A stretch of DNA of 39,579 nt from Candidatus Ruthenibacterium merdigallinarum (GCA_019113785.1 DXGT01000098.1:1-39579), one strand, 5' to 3'; positions 1-9,628 are shown, counted from the first letter of the stretch. Made by a program: numbers and translations. Notes: generated by a model not told the origin, from the letters alone.

Positions 1-1804
1 CCTGCGCCGTGAAGTACTTGCGGAACCGGCTGCCCAGCTCCGTGCGCACCGGGATGTTCTGCAGATTCGGCTCGTTCGACGAGATGCGCCCCGTGCGCGT
101 CTCGGTCTGGTTGAAGGTGGAGTGGATGCGCCCGTCCGGGCCGACCACTTTCAAAAGTCCCTCCACATAGGTGGAGTTGAGCTTCTGGTACACGCGGTAC
201 TGCAAAATATGGTCGATGACGGGCGAGTAGCGCCGCAGCGACTCCAGCGTCTCGGCGTTCGTGGAGTAGCCGCTCTTCGTCTTTTTGCGCGTGGGCAGGC
301 CCAGGTCCTCAAACAGCGCCTTGCCCAGCTGCTTGGGGCTGTTGACGTTGAACTCGTACCCGACGATGCCGTAAATGGCGGCGAGCTCCTCCTCGAGCGC
401 GGCGGCGAGCTCGTGCCCGAAGGCCTCGATGCCCGCCTTGTCCACCAGGATGCCGCGGTGCTCCATGTCGGCCAGCACCGCGCACAGCGGCAGCTCGATG
501 TCGCGCAGCAATCCGGCCATGCCCTGCGCCTCGCACGCGCCGGCGAGCGCCTGGCACAGCGGGGCCATCAGCGGCGCGTCGGGCGCTTCGTCGCAGCGAA
601 AATCGCCTTTGACGCCGTACTCGCCCGCAAGGCGGGCGGGCGTGTAGTCGCTGGCGGCGGGGTTGAGCAGATAGGCCGCGAGCTTTGCGTCGAACGCGAT
701 ATTCTGCGCCGTTTTGCCCGCGGCCAGCGCCGCGCGGAAAAGCGGTTTTGCGTCAAAGCAGAATTTTTCCGCGCCCGCGTCGGCGCAAAGCTCCGCCAAT
801 GCGGGGCTGCCGTCCTCAAAAAACCAGACGCCGCCGCCCTGCGCGGCGTGCCAGCCGCCGGGCGCGGGGCACAGGTACACCCTGCCGCCAAGCGGCGCGG
901 CCGGCGCCGGGCGCACGGGCGTGTCGGGGCGCGTGTCGGGCGTTTCCGGCTCCTCCAGATCCAGCTTTGCCAGCGTGGAGAACATCTCGCACTGTGTGAA
1001 CAGCGCGCGCGCCTTTTCGGCGTCGGGCACGCCGCGGCGGTACGCGCCGGGCGCCGTGTCGATGGGCGCGGTGCACACGATGCGCGCCAGCGTGCGGCTC
1101 ATCTCGGCCTGCTCGCGCCCGGCCTCCAGCTTTGCGCGCACGCCCTTTTTGATGCGCGCGTCGTCCAGATGCCCGTACACGCCCTCCAGCGAGCCGAACG
1201 TCTGGATCAGCGCCAGCGCCGTCTTTTCGCCGATGCCCGTCACGCCGGGGATGTTGTCGGAGCTGTCGCCCATCAGGCTTTTCACGTCGATCATCTGCGC
1301 GGGGGCCACGCCGTAGCGCTCGCGCACGGCGTCCTCGTCGATGCGCTGGGCCTTCGTGCCCTCGTACTGCACGCGCACGGGCCCGCCCACCAGCTGGAAG
1401 CTGTCGCGGTCGCCCGTGGCGATGACGCACTCGTCGCCGCGCGCGCGGCACGCGGCGGCCAGCGTGCCCAGGATGTCGTCGGCTTCGTACCCCTCGCACG
1501 TGACGATCTTGTAGCCCAGCGCCGTCAGCATCTCCTTGAGCACGGGCATCTGGGCGGCCAGCTCGTCCGGCATGCCCTTGCGCTGGGCTTTGTAGCCCGC
1601 GTACATCTTGTGGCGGAAGGTCGGGGCTTTCAAATCGAAGGCCACGGCCACCTCGTCGGGCGCCTCCGCGCCGGTGAGTTTTGTGAGGATATTGAAAAAA
1701 CCGACGAGGGCGTTGGTGTAGCGCCCGTCGCGGGTGGTCAGCAGCTTGATGCCGTAGAACGCGCGGTTGACGATGCTGTTGCCGTCGATGGCAAGCAGTT
1801 TCAT
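1..1804 (-). CDS. polA: DNA polymerase I, N-terminal 601 residues (3' end beyond window)
   Basis: The reverse-strand frame opens with MKLLAIDGNSIVNRAFYG, the hallmark start of bacterial Pol I, and stays open to the window edge. Domains in order are the 5'-3' exonuclease/flap nuclease (about residues 1-290, with acidic metal-site motifs such as EGYEADD, ATGDRD and GDSSDN), a shortened 3'-5' exonuclease-like domain (about 310-480), and the start of the polymerase domain with the TGRISSNEPNLQNIPV motif near the edge. The enzyme removes RNA primers and fills gaps in replication and repair. The proofreading-type domain lacks a recognisable DxE exo-I motif and is short, as in Taq and many Bacillota Pol I, so proofreading is probably absent. 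The ATG at 1804 has an AGGAGG site 7-8 bases upstream. The gene is incomplete because of the window, not because of a mutation. Confidence 0.96.
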   Translation of the reverse strand, partial: MKLLAIDGNSIVNRAFYGIKLLTTRDGRYTNALVGFFNILTKLTGAEAPDEVAVAFDLKAPTFRHKMYAGYKAQRKGMPDELAAQMPVLKEMLTALGYKIVTCEGYEADDILGTLAAACRARGDECVIATGDRDSFQLVGGPVRVQYEGTKAQRIDEDAVRERYGVAPAQMIDVKSLMGDSSDNIPGVTGIGEKTALALIQTFGSLEGVYGHLDDARIKKGVRAKLEAGREQAEMSRTLARIVCTAPIDTAPGAYRRGVPDAEKARALFTQCEMFSTLAKLDLEEPETPDTRPDTPVRPAPAAPLGGRVYLCPAPGGWHAAQGGGVWFFEDGSPALAELCADAGAEKFCFDAKPLFRAALAAGKTAQNIAFDAKLAAYLLNPAASDYTPARLAGEYGVKGDFRCDEAPDAPLMAPLCQALAGACEAQGMAGLLRDIELPLCAVLADMEHRGILVDKAGIEAFGHELAAALEEELAAIYGIVGYEFNVNSPKQLGKALFEDLGLPTRKKTKSGYSTNAETLESLRRYSPVIDHILQYRVYQKLNSTYVEGLLKVVGPDGRIHSTFNQTETRTGRISSNEPNLQNIPVRTELGSRFRKYFTAQ

Positions 1805-1847
1805 AGCGCCGCCTCCTTTTGTGAAAAAACAAAATAATACAAAGTAC

Positions 1848-1859
1848 AGTATACCATAT
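1848..1859 (-). promoter_or_regulatory. Extended -10 promoter for polA
   Basis: On the minus strand the sequence TGGTATACT gives a TG-extended -10 hexamer (TATACT, 5 of 6 consensus). No good -35 is visible 17 bases upstream. It lies in the only AT-rich stretch between polA and the divergent dusB. A 7-base inverted repeat (TACCATA/TATGGTA) links the two divergent -10 regions. Confidence 0.6.
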
Positions 1860-1874
1860 TCTGCGCCTTTATGG

Positions 1875-1880
1875 TAGAAT
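1875..1880 (+). promoter_or_regulatory. -10 element for dusB
   Basis: TAGAAT preceded by TATGG resembles an extended -10 element; the -35 is weak. The predicted start, near 1887, places the GC-rich hairpin at 1891-1909 at the very 5' end of the dusB transcript. Confidence 0.45.
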
Positions 1881-1890
1881 ATAAAAATTA

Positions 1891-1909
1891 GGGCGGCGCT
1901 CCGCCGCCC
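1891..1909 (+). other. GC-rich stem-loop in dusB leader
   Basis: GGGCGGCG and CGCCGCCC form an 8-bp perfect stem with a 3-base loop between the predicted transcription start and the ribosome binding site. There is no U-tract, so it does not look like a terminator. Comparable hairpins occur in the leaders at 12411-12432, 12623-12648 and 31331-31353. Confidence 0.5.
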
Positions 1910-1939
1910 GGAAAACCCCAGAGAAACGGAGAGGCCGAT

Positions 1940-2938
1940 TTGCAGATACGACAATGGACGCGCGGCGCCGGCGCGGCGCTGGCGCCGATGGCGGGCGTGA
2001 CGGACACGACGATGCGCCGCCTGTGCGCGCAGCACGGCGCGGTGAGCGCCGTCAGCGAGATGGTGAGCGCCAAGGCCCTGACGCTGGGCGACCGCAAAAG
2101 CCGCCTTTTGATGCAGGGCGGCGCGGGCGGCGCGCCGTTCGGCGTGCAGCTGTTCGGCGCCGAGGCCGAGACGATGGGCCGCGCGGCCGCGATGCTCGCC
2201 TCGGGGGAGCTGGGCGTCGCGTTCGACTTTATCGACATCAACATGGGCTGCCCCGCGCCGAAGATCACCGGCCCGGGCGCGGGCAGCGCCCTTTTGAAGG
2301 ACCCGCCGCGCGCCGGCGAGATCGCGCGCGCCGTGGTGCGCGCAGCCGGGGACATCCCCGTCACCGTGAAGCTGCGCGTCGGCTGGGACGAGGACGACCT
2401 TGCGCGCGGCAGCGGCGTCGAGGTGGCAAAGCGCTGCGAGGACGCGGGCTGCGCGGCGCTGACCGTGCACGGCCGCACGCGCAGCCAGATGTACGAGCCG
2501 AGTGTGCGCCCAAAGGAGATTTTGCGCGTAAAACAGGCGGTGTCGATCCCCGTGATCGCGAACGGCGATGTGGACAGTGCCGACGCCGCGCTGCGCTTAC
2601 TCGAGCAGACGGGCTGCGACGGCGTGGCCGTGGGCCGCGGCGCGATGGGCAACCCCTGGCTGTTCGGCCAGATCAGGGCCGCGCTCGAGGGCCGGCCCGT
2701 CCCCGCGCCGCCCACGCTGGCCGAGCGCTTTCGCGTGCTGCAAAAGCACATTTACGACATGTGCGAGGACAAGGGCGAATACGTGGCCATGCGCGAGGCG
2801 CGCACGCACGCGGCGTGGTATATGCGCGGGCTGCGCGGCGCGGCGCGCCTGCGGCGCGAATGCTGCGCGCTCGAGCATTACGAAGACCTTGCGCGCGTCA
2901 TCGACCTGGCGTGGCAATTGCAGCGCGAGGGCGCGTGA
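1940..2938 (+). CDS. dusB: tRNA-dihydrouridine synthase, DusB family
   Basis: This FMN-dependent cytosolic enzyme reduces uridine to dihydrouridine in the D-loop of tRNA. The protein (332 aa, normal family length) opens with the Dus signature APMAGVTD (residues 15-22), carries NMGCPAPKI with the catalytic cysteine at C104, then VTVKLRVGWDE, a TVHGRTR segment and GRGAMGNPWLF for flavin phosphate binding, followed by the C-terminal helical RNA-binding part. The start is a TTG at 1940; GGAGAGG at 1928-1934 is well spaced for it, and the next in-frame ATG would remove part of the barrel. It converges on the HD hydrolase gene with only 7 bases between stop codons and no visible terminator. Confidence 0.95.
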   Translation: MQIRQWTRGAGAALAPMAGVTDTTMRRLCAQHGAVSAVSEMVSAKALTLGDRKSRLLMQGGAGGAPFGVQLFGAEAETMGRAAAMLASGELGVAFDFIDINMGCPAPKITGPGAGSALLKDPPRAGEIARAVVRAAGDIPVTVKLRVGWDEDDLARGSGVEVAKRCEDAGCAALTVHGRTRSQMYEPSVRPKEILRVKQAVSIPVIANGDVDSADAALRLLEQTGCDGVAVGRGAMGNPWLFGQIRAALEGRPVPAPPTLAERFRVLQKHIYDMCEDKGEYVAMREARTHAAWYMRGLRGAARLRRECCALEHYEDLARVIDLAWQLQREGA

Positions 2939-2945
2939 CGGCGCC

Positions 2946-3554
2946 TCAGCCCTCGAACGGGCCGTCGGCGCTCAGCTCGTCCAGCGTCCAGCGGTAGCAC
3001 GGCAGCATGTGCTGCAAAAAATAGTCCGCCTCCGGGCAGGACATCGCGCGCAGCGCGGCCTCCTGCTGGGCCTTGGCCCCCGCGAACTCGCGGTTGCCGG
3101 CCTGCTCTTCGTCGATGCATTTGATCAGGGCCGACAGCCGGTCCGCCGCTTTCAGAAGGCGCTTTTCACGTGCGGTGAGCACCTCGCCGGTGATGTAGCC
3201 GGCCATCACGGGCTGCGCGCGCTCGGGCAGAAGGCGGCACAGCGTGCCCGAGGCCTCGGCCTCGAGATCCTTGAACGCGTGCAGCAGGCGCTCGTTTTTG
3301 TACTTCACGGGCGTGGGCAGATCGCCGGTCATGATCTCGTCGGCGTCGTGGTACAGCGCGGCCACGGCCACGGTCTCGGGGCGCACGGCCTCGCCGGGGA
3401 AATACTGCTGGGCGATCACGCAAAGCGTGTGCGCCAGAATGGCCACGTCGGCCGTGTGCTCGCTGACGGACTCGGTGCGCGACGAGCGCATCAGCCCCCA
3501 GCGCGCGATGTATTTCATGCGCGCGAGCAGCGCGTTGAAGGGATACAGCTTCAT
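2946..3554 (-). CDS. HD-domain 5'-deoxynucleotidase, YfbR-like
   Basis: The 202-residue product matches YfbR-type metal-dependent phosphohydrolases, which remove the 5' phosphate from deoxynucleoside monophosphates and so help balance nucleotide pools. The HD metal site is visible as SEHTADVAILAH (H33) and YHDADEIMTGDLPTPVKY (H69-D70, D78), a run almost identical in layout to the E. coli protein. Length also agrees with about 199 aa in E. coli. I chose the ATG at 3554 because an AAGGAGG site lies 8 bases upstream; a longer frame from 3590 lacks a site and adds nothing conserved. Substrate is inferred from family only. Confidence 0.9.
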   Translation of the reverse strand: MKLYPFNALLARMKYIARWGLMRSSRTESVSEHTADVAILAHTLCVIAQQYFPGEAVRPETVAVAALYHDADEIMTGDLPTPVKYKNERLLHAFKDLEAEASGTLCRLLPERAQPVMAGYITGEVLTAREKRLLKAADRLSALIKCIDEEQAGNREFAGAKAQQEAALRAMSCPEADYFLQHMLPCYRWTLDELSADGPFEG

Positions 3555-3616
3555 TGTTTTTACCTCCTTGGCCCGGCGCGTGCCGGACAATAGTATTATA
3601 ACAGGAGAACGTTATC

Positions 3617-6055
3617 ATGAGTAGTCTGCAGGAAAAAAATCTGGGCAAGGGATATCTGTTCACGTTCCTTGTGTGCTGTGCGGCGGCGCTGGCCATCTAT
3701 GTGCCGTTCCTCATCATCGACAAGGGATTGTTCCAGTACTGCGGCGATTTCAACACGCAGCAGATCCCGTTTTACACCTATATGAACGGCTTCGTCAAGT
3801 CCGGTGCGGGGCAGTGGAGCTGGGAGACGGACCTCGGCTCCTCGGTGGTCAACTCGTACGCGTTCTATCTGCTGGGCTCGCCCTTTTTCTGGCTCAGCGC
3901 GCTTTTGCCGCAGGCGTGGGTGCCGTATGCGATGGTGCCGCTGCTGGTGCTGAAATTCGGCGTGTGCGGCCTGGGCGCGTTCGCGTGGCTGCGCCGCTAT
4001 GCAAAAACGCGCTGCTGGTGCGTTGTGGCGGCGTGCCTGTACGCGTTCTCCGGCTTCACGGTGTACAACACGTTCTTCAACCACTTTGTCGACTGCGTGG
4101 CCCTGTTTCCGTTTCTGCTGTGGGCGCTGGACGAATATATGTACGAGGGCCGGCGCGCGGTGTTCCCCGTGATGGTGGCCGTCAACTGTTTGAACAACTA
4201 TTTCTTCTTCGCCGGGCAGATCGTGTTCCTGTTCGTGTACTTCTTTGTCAAGCTGGCCTCGCGCGAATACCGTATCCGCATGTCCAGCTTTGTGCGCCTG
4301 GCGTTCGAAAGCCTGCTGGGCGTGGGCATGGGCTGCCTGCTGCTCATCCCGGCGGCGCTGTGCCTGGCCGACAACCCGCGCACGGTCGATCTGTCCAGCG
4401 GCATGGGCTTTCTTTTGTACGGGCGCGTGCAGCAGTATTTCGCCATCCTCTATTCGCTGTTCTTCCCGCCCGACCCCACGTATCTGCCCAACGTGTTCAC
4501 GGACGCCGTCATCAAGCACACCAGCATGACGGCGTACCTGCCGCTCGTCAGCATGGCGGGCGTGTGGGCCTACTACCGCGCGCGGCCCAAAACCGCGCTC
4601 TCGCGCACTTTGCTCATCTGCCTTGTCATGGCGCTGGTGCCGGTGCTGAACTCGGCGTTCTACGCGCTGAATTCCAGCTATTACGCGCGCTGGTACTACA
4701 TGCCCGTGCTGCTGATGTGCGCGGCCACGATGCACGCGCTGGAAGACCGCGAGGCCATCAACATCTGGGACGGCTTCAAGCCTGTGGCCGTGGTGACGGC
4801 GTCGTTTGCGGCGTTCGCGCTCGTGCCCAAAAACGAGGACGGCACGTGGAGCCTCGGCGTGGTGGAGCGCCAGTCGCAGTTCTGGCTGATCTTCCTCACG
4901 GCGGTGCTGGGGCTGGTGCTGCTGGCGGGCTTCCTTCTGCACTGGCGCCGCTCGCGCCGCTTCGCCGGGCTGTTCCTCGCGGCGGTGCTGGGCTTTTCGT
5001 GGTTTTATTCCGTGGCGCACATCGCCATGGGCAAATTCCCCCAGTGGGAGCGCGATGCCGCCTACCGCCAGCAGTATTTTGAGGCGGCCCCCGCGATCGG
5101 CTGGCCCGAGGATGATTTCTTCCGCACCGACACGTACAACGAGTCGGACGGGGGCGTGTACGACAACATGAGCCTTTTGATGGAAAAGCCCAGCCTGCGC
5201 TTTTTCAACAGCGTCGTCACGCCGTCTATCATGGACTTTTACCCCCGCGTGGGCGTCAAGCGCGACGTGTCGTCGAAGCCCGACCCCGATCTGTACGCGC
5301 TGCGCGGTTTGCTGGGCGTGCGCTATGTCATCACCACCCTGGCCCAGCAGCAGGAATTTTCAGACGAATACAGCAAGTACGGCTATGTGTTCTCGTTCGC
5401 GGACGACACGTTCGCCTTCTTCCGCAACACGAACGAGCTGCCGATGGGTTTTGCTTACGACAAGTATATTCTACTGGAGAACGCGGCCGATGAAACGGAC
5501 TCTGACGCCGACGCGCAGAGCGGCGCGCCAGCGGGCGGCGAAGCGGACGTGCCCGTGCTGATGGACCTTGAGGAGAACGTGCGCGCGAATATGCTGGTGC
5601 GCGCCATTGCGCTGAGCGAGGAGCAGATCGAGCGCTACGGCCATCTGATGCAGCCCGCGACGGATGCGGACACGCAAAACCTCACCTACGACGCCTATGT
5701 GCAGGACGTGCAGGCGCGCCGCACGCAGGCCGTGAGCGACTTTACCGCCGACCACACGGGCTTTACGGCGCACATCACGCTGGCAAGCGAGAACCTGGTG
5801 TTCTTCTCGGTGCCGTACGACGAGGGCTTCACCGCCACGGTGAACGGGGAGGAGACGCCGGTGGAGCGCGTGTCCGGCGGGCTGAGCGCCGTGCTGTGCC
5901 CCGCGGGCGAGAGCGAGATCGTGTTTGCGTACAAAACGCCCGGCTGGGACGCGGCGCTGGCGCTGACGCTGGCCTCGCTGGCCGCGTGGTTTGCGTACGC
6001 GGGGTACTGCGTGTTTGAGGCAAAGCGCAAAAAAGCGAAGGAGACGGACGCATGA
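3617..6055 (+). CDS. YfhO-family multispanning membrane protein (GT-C-like)
   Basis: The 812-residue protein has a first membrane helix at about residues 12-34, many further hydrophobic segments to about 460, a long hydrophilic domain (about 470-765) that should lie outside the cell, and a last helix near 770-795. This is the layout of YfhO-family proteins, which have a GT-C glycosyltransferase fold; B. subtilis YfhO is linked to lipoteichoic acid glycosylation. Family-typical stretches include a DLGSSVVNSYAFYLLGSPFF segment and the FNHFVDCVALFPFLLW loop. AGGAG lies 9 bases before the ATG. The stop overlaps the tex start as ATGA, so the two are co-translated. The substrate here is unknown. 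Confidence 0.87.
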   Translation: MSSLQEKNLGKGYLFTFLVCCAAALAIYVPFLIIDKGLFQYCGDFNTQQIPFYTYMNGFVKSGAGQWSWETDLGSSVVNSYAFYLLGSPFFWLSALLPQAWVPYAMVPLLVLKFGVCGLGAFAWLRRYAKTRCWCVVAACLYAFSGFTVYNTFFNHFVDCVALFPFLLWALDEYMYEGRRAVFPVMVAVNCLNNYFFFAGQIVFLFVYFFVKLASREYRIRMSSFVRLAFESLLGVGMGCLLLIPAALCLADNPRTVDLSSGMGFLLYGRVQQYFAILYSLFFPPDPTYLPNVFTDAVIKHTSMTAYLPLVSMAGVWAYYRARPKTALSRTLLICLVMALVPVLNSAFYALNSSYYARWYYMPVLLMCAATMHALEDREAINIWDGFKPVAVVTASFAAFALVPKNEDGTWSLGVVERQSQFWLIFLTAVLGLVLLAGFLLHWRRSRRFAGLFLAAVLGFSWFYSVAHIAMGKFPQWERDAAYRQQYFEAAPAIGWPEDDFFRTDTYNESDGGVYDNMSLLMEKPSLRFFNSVVTPSIMDFYPRVGVKRDVSSKPDPDLYALRGLLGVRYVITTLAQQQEFSDEYSKYGYVFSFADDTFAFFRNTNELPMGFAYDKYILLENAADETDSDADAQSGAPAGGEADVPVLMDLEENVRANMLVRAIALSEEQIERYGHLMQPATDADTQNLTYDAYVQDVQARRTQAVSDFTADHTGFTAHITLASENLVFFSVPYDEGFTATVNGEETPVERVSGGLSAVLCPAGESEIVFAYKTPGWDAALALTLASLAAWFAYAGYCVFEAKRKKAKETDA

Positions 6056-8217
6056 ATGCATACGCACAGCGCCTTGCGGCGCAGCTGGGCCTCGGCACCG
6101 CGCAGGTGGACGCGGCGCTGGGGCTGATCGACGAGGGCAACACCATCCCGTTCATCGCGCGCTACCGCAAGGAGGCCACCGGCGCGATGGACGACGGCGC
6201 GCTGCGCGCGCTGGACGAGCGCTACGCTTACCTGAAAAAGCTGGACGCACAGAAAGCGGCCGTGCGCGAGAGCATCGAGGCGCAGGGCAAGTGGACGCCG
6301 GCGCTGGAGCAGGCGCTGGCCGGTGCGCAGACGCTGGCGGGGGTGGAGGACATCTACCGCCCCTACCGCCCCAAGCGCAAGACGCGCGCGAGCATCGCGC
6401 GCGAACGCGGGCTCGAGACGCTGGCAAAGCGGCTGTTTGCCCAGCGCGCGGGCGACGACCCCGCGGCGCTGGCGGCGGGCTATCTCTCGGATGAGACGCC
6501 GGACGCCGAGGCGGCGCTGGCCGGCGCGCGCGACATCATCGCGGAGGCGCTGGCCGACAGCGCCTCGGTGCGCGCCGCGCTGCGCGGGCTGTACCGGCGC
6601 ACGGCGCGCCTTGTGAGCCGCGCGGCAAAGCCGGAGGAAAAGAGCGTGTACGAGGGCTACTACGAGTACGAGGAGCCCGTTGCGAAGATCGCGGGGCACC
6701 GCGTGCTGGCTGTGGACCGCGGCGAGCGCGACGGCTTTTTGAAGGTGCGCGTGGCCGTGGACGAGGCCGCGGCCGAGGACGTGGTGCTGCGCGCGTCGGT
6801 GCATGGCAGCTCGCTTTGCGCCGAGCAGGTGCGCGCCGCGGCGCTGGACGCGTACAGCCGGCTGATCCACCCCAGCCTTGAGCGCGAGGTGCGCGCGCAG
6901 CTGACGGCCGACGCGTGCGAGGGTGCCATCGCCGTGTTCGGAAAAAACCTGGAGCAGCTGCTTTTACAGCCGCCCATCCGCGGCAAGGTGGCCATGGGGC
7001 TGGACCCGGGCTACCGCATGGGCTGCAAGACGGCCGTGGTGGACGCCACGGGCAAAGTGCTGGACACGGCGGTCATCTACCCCGTGCCGGAATTCAAAAA
7101 GGTGGAGCAGGCCAAACGCACGGTGAAGGCGCTCATCCGAAAGCACCGCGTGGAGATCATCGCCGTGGGCAACGGCACCGCCGGGCGCGAGACGGAGATC
7201 TTCGCCGCCGAGGTGCTGCGCGAGCTGGCGGCCGAGGGCCTGGGCTGGACGGTGAGCTACATGGTGGTGAGCGAGGCCGGCGCGAGCGTGTACTCGGCCT
7301 CGAAGCTCGCGGCCGAGGAGTTCCCGCAGTACGATGTGAACCTGCGCAGCGCCGTCTCGATCGCGCGGCGTTTGCAGGACCCGCTGGCCGAGCTTGTGAA
7401 GATCGACCCCAAGGCCGTGGGCGTGGGCCAGTACCAGCACGACATGCCGCCCGCGCGCCTGGCCGAGGCGCTGGACGGCGTGGTGGAGCGCTGCGTGAAC
7501 ACGGTGGGCGTGGACTTGAACACCGCCAGCGCGCCGCTTCTGGCGCGCGTGGCGGGCCTGACGTCGGCGACGGCGAAGAACATCGTGCGCCGGCGCGAGG
7601 AGGAGGGCACGTTCACCGCGCGCCGCCAGCTGCTGAAAGTGCCCAAGCTCGGGCCGAAGGCGTACCAGCAGTGCGCGGGCTTTCTGCGTGTGCCGGGCGG
7701 CGAGGAGCCGCTGGACGCGACGGCCGTGCACCCCGAGAGCTACGGCGCGGCGCGCACGGTGCTGCGCGCGTGCGGCTTTGGCGAAGAGGACATCGGCGGC
7801 GAGGCCATCCGCGCGCTGCCCGAAAAGGCGCGCGCGTGCGGGCTGGCAAAGATCGCGGCCGAGGCCGGCGTGGGCGAGCCGACGCTGGCCGACATTCTGG
7901 AGGAACTGGTGCGCCCCGGGCGCGACGTGCGCGACAGCCTGCCCGCGCCATTGCTGCGCACGGACGTGATGGGCCTTGAAGACCTTACCCCCGGCATGGA
8001 GCTGGCGGGCACGGTGCGCAACGTGGTGGATTTCGGCGCGTTCGTCGACATCGGCGTGCATCAGGACGGCCTTGTGCACATCAGCCAGATGGCCGACCGG
8101 TTTGTAAAGCGCGCGTCGGACGTTTTGAAGGTGGGCGACGTGGTGACGGTGCGCGTGTTGAGCGTGGACAAAGAGAAAAAGCGCATCGCGCTGACGATGC
8201 GCAAGGCGAAGGCGTAA
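6052..8217 (+). CDS. tex: Tex-family RNA-binding transcription accessory protein
   Basis: The 721-residue protein has the full Tex architecture: an N-terminal helical segment with NTIPFIARYRKEATG (residues 25-39), a YqgF/RNase H-like domain starting at GLDPGYRMGCKTA (about 314), a helix-hairpin-helix region (GVDLNTASAPLLARVAGL, about 482-500), and a C-terminal S1 RNA-binding domain (about 645-715) with NVVDFGAFVDIGVHQDGLVH. Tex is a cytoplasmic nucleic-acid-binding protein implicated in transcription and stress tolerance; its exact reaction is unsettled. The start overlaps the yfhO stop by four bases. The MATE gene follows after 40 bases, making a three-gene operon. Confidence 0.96.
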   Translation: MNAYAQRLAAQLGLGTAQVDAALGLIDEGNTIPFIARYRKEATGAMDDGALRALDERYAYLKKLDAQKAAVRESIEAQGKWTPALEQALAGAQTLAGVEDIYRPYRPKRKTRASIARERGLETLAKRLFAQRAGDDPAALAAGYLSDETPDAEAALAGARDIIAEALADSASVRAALRGLYRRTARLVSRAAKPEEKSVYEGYYEYEEPVAKIAGHRVLAVDRGERDGFLKVRVAVDEAAAEDVVLRASVHGSSLCAEQVRAAALDAYSRLIHPSLEREVRAQLTADACEGAIAVFGKNLEQLLLQPPIRGKVAMGLDPGYRMGCKTAVVDATGKVLDTAVIYPVPEFKKVEQAKRTVKALIRKHRVEIIAVGNGTAGRETEIFAAEVLRELAAEGLGWTVSYMVVSEAGASVYSASKLAAEEFPQYDVNLRSAVSIARRLQDPLAELVKIDPKAVGVGQYQHDMPPARLAEALDGVVERCVNTVGVDLNTASAPLLARVAGLTSATAKNIVRRREEEGTFTARRQLLKVPKLGPKAYQQCAGFLRVPGGEEPLDATAVHPESYGAARTVLRACGFGEEDIGGEAIRALPEKARACGLAKIAAEAGVGEPTLADILEELVRPGRDVRDSLPAPLLRTDVMGLEDLTPGMELAGTVRNVVDFGAFVDIGVHQDGLVHISQMADRFVKRASDVLKVGDVVTVRVLSVDKEKKRIALTMRKAKA

Positions 8218-8257
8218 GAAAGAGCGAAAGAGAAAAGAAAAAAGGGGAGGGGATGGC

Positions 8258-9628
8258 ATGCGGGCGTTTTTGCGGCGGCATTTCATTTTGGAAAAGAGCT
8301 TTCTGTACAACGTGCTGGCCATCGCCGTGCCCATCGCGCTGCAAAACATGATCAGCTTCGGCGTGGCCGTGACGGACAGCGTGATGCTCGGCAGCCTCGG
8401 GGACGTGGCCATCTCGGCGGCGAACCTCGGCGGGCAGCCGTTCTCCATCCTGATGAGCGTCGGTTTCGGGCTGTCGTCCGGCGGCAGCGTGCTGATCGCA
8501 CAGTACTGGGGCAAGGGCGACACGGCGCGCATCCGGCAGGTGATGCGTATCAGCATGCAGGTGGTGCTGTGCGCCTCGGCGGCGATGACGGCGCTGTGCC
8601 TCGCGCTGCCGCGGCAGGTGATGATGCTGTACTCGAGCGAAACGCAGGTCATCGACGCGGCGGCGGGCTATCTGTCGTTGGTGGCGTTTTCCTATATCCC
8701 GTACAGCGTCTCCAACAATTACATCACCAGCCTGCGCGCCGTGGAAAAGGTGAAGATCGCCGCGGTCATCTACGGCGCCAGCTTTTTCGTGAACGTGTTT
8801 TTCAACTATATGTTCATCTTCGGGCGCTTCGGCGCGCCGGCGCTGGGCGTGCGCGGCGCGGCCGTGGGCACGGTGATCGCCCGGTGCAGCGAGCTTTTGC
8901 TCGTGACGGCGTACATGTACCGCAAAGAGGACGTGACGGGCTTTCGCTTCGGCCAGTGTTTGCATCTGCGCAACGATCTGCTGCGCGACTATGTGCGCCA
9001 CAGCGTGCCCGTGCTGGGCAACGAGGTGCTGTGGGGCGTGGGCTTCTCGGTGACGGCGGCCATCATCGGGCGCATCGGCAGCGTGTTCGTCACGGCCAAT
9101 TCCATCGCATCGGTGCTCAACCAGCTGGCGTTCGTGTTCGTGCTGGGCGTGGCCAACGCGGCGGCCGTCGTCACGGGCAAGACCGTGGGCGCCGGACGGA
9201 TGGACCGCGTGCAGAAAACCGCGAACACGCTGGTGGCGATGAGCGTCGTCGAGGGCGTGTTCAGCTGCGCGATGATTTTGTGCCTGCGGCCGGTGTTCCT
9301 GTCGCTGTACACGGTGACGCCCGCCGCGCGCGAGGCGGCCTGGCAGATCATCGGCGTGCTGGCCGTTTTGCACCTCAGCCTCTCCATCGACGTGACGTGC
9401 ATCGTGGGCGTGCTGCGCGGCGGCGGGGACACGCGCATGGCCTTCGCGTTCGACTGCGGCGCGCTGTGGCTTGTCAGCATCCCGGCGGGGCTTGTGTCCG
9501 GCCTTGTGCTGCGCTGGCCCGTGCCGCTGGTGTATGTGCTGCTCAAGCTCGACAGCCCCATCAAAACCGTATTGTCGCTGCTGCGCCTCAAAAGCGGAAA
9601 ATGGGTGCGGCGCGTCACCGTGCCGTGA
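8258..9628 (+). CDS. MATE-family multidrug/cation efflux transporter
   Basis: The 456-residue product is almost entirely hydrophobic, with about 12 membrane helices in two related halves. It shows the MATE entry region AVPIALQNMISFGVAVTDSV and the conserved QPFSILMSVGFGLSSGGSVL and QYWGKGD segments. MATE proteins use Na+ or H+ gradients to export cationic drugs or metabolites across the inner membrane. A strong GGGGAGGGG site sits just before the ATG at 8258. It is the last gene of the yfhO-tex operon. Only a short 5-bp hairpin (9656-9671) follows, so termination is not well explained. Substrate cannot be read from sequence. Confidence 0.93.
   Translation: MRAFLRRHFILEKSFLYNVLAIAVPIALQNMISFGVAVTDSVMLGSLGDVAISAANLGGQPFSILMSVGFGLSSGGSVLIAQYWGKGDTARIRQVMRISMQVVLCASAAMTALCLALPRQVMMLYSSETQVIDAAAGYLSLVAFSYIPYSVSNNYITSLRAVEKVKIAAVIYGASFFVNVFFNYMFIFGRFGAPALGVRGAAVGTVIARCSELLLVTAYMYRKEDVTGFRFGQCLHLRNDLLRDYVRHSVPVLGNEVLWGVGFSVTAAIIGRIGSVFVTANSIASVLNQLAFVFVLGVANAAAVVTGKTVGAGRMDRVQKTANTLVAMSVVEGVFSCAMILCLRPVFLSLYTVTPAAREAAWQIIGVLAVLHLSLSIDVTCIVGVLRGGGDTRMAFAFDCGALWLVSIPAGLVSGLVLRWPVPLVYVLLKLDSPIKTVLSLLRLKSGKWVRRVTVP

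Noticed and set aside
122-1837. A 571-codon open frame on the plus strand opposite polA
   Set aside because: It is antisense to a clear DNA polymerase I, has an Arg/Ala/Gly/His-rich composition typical of GC-rich shadow frames, and starts without a ribosome binding site.
3570-3598. A promoter (TTGGCC, 17 bases, TAGTAT) just before yfhO
   Set aside because: The predicted start would fall on the ribosome binding site, and the hexamers are weak.
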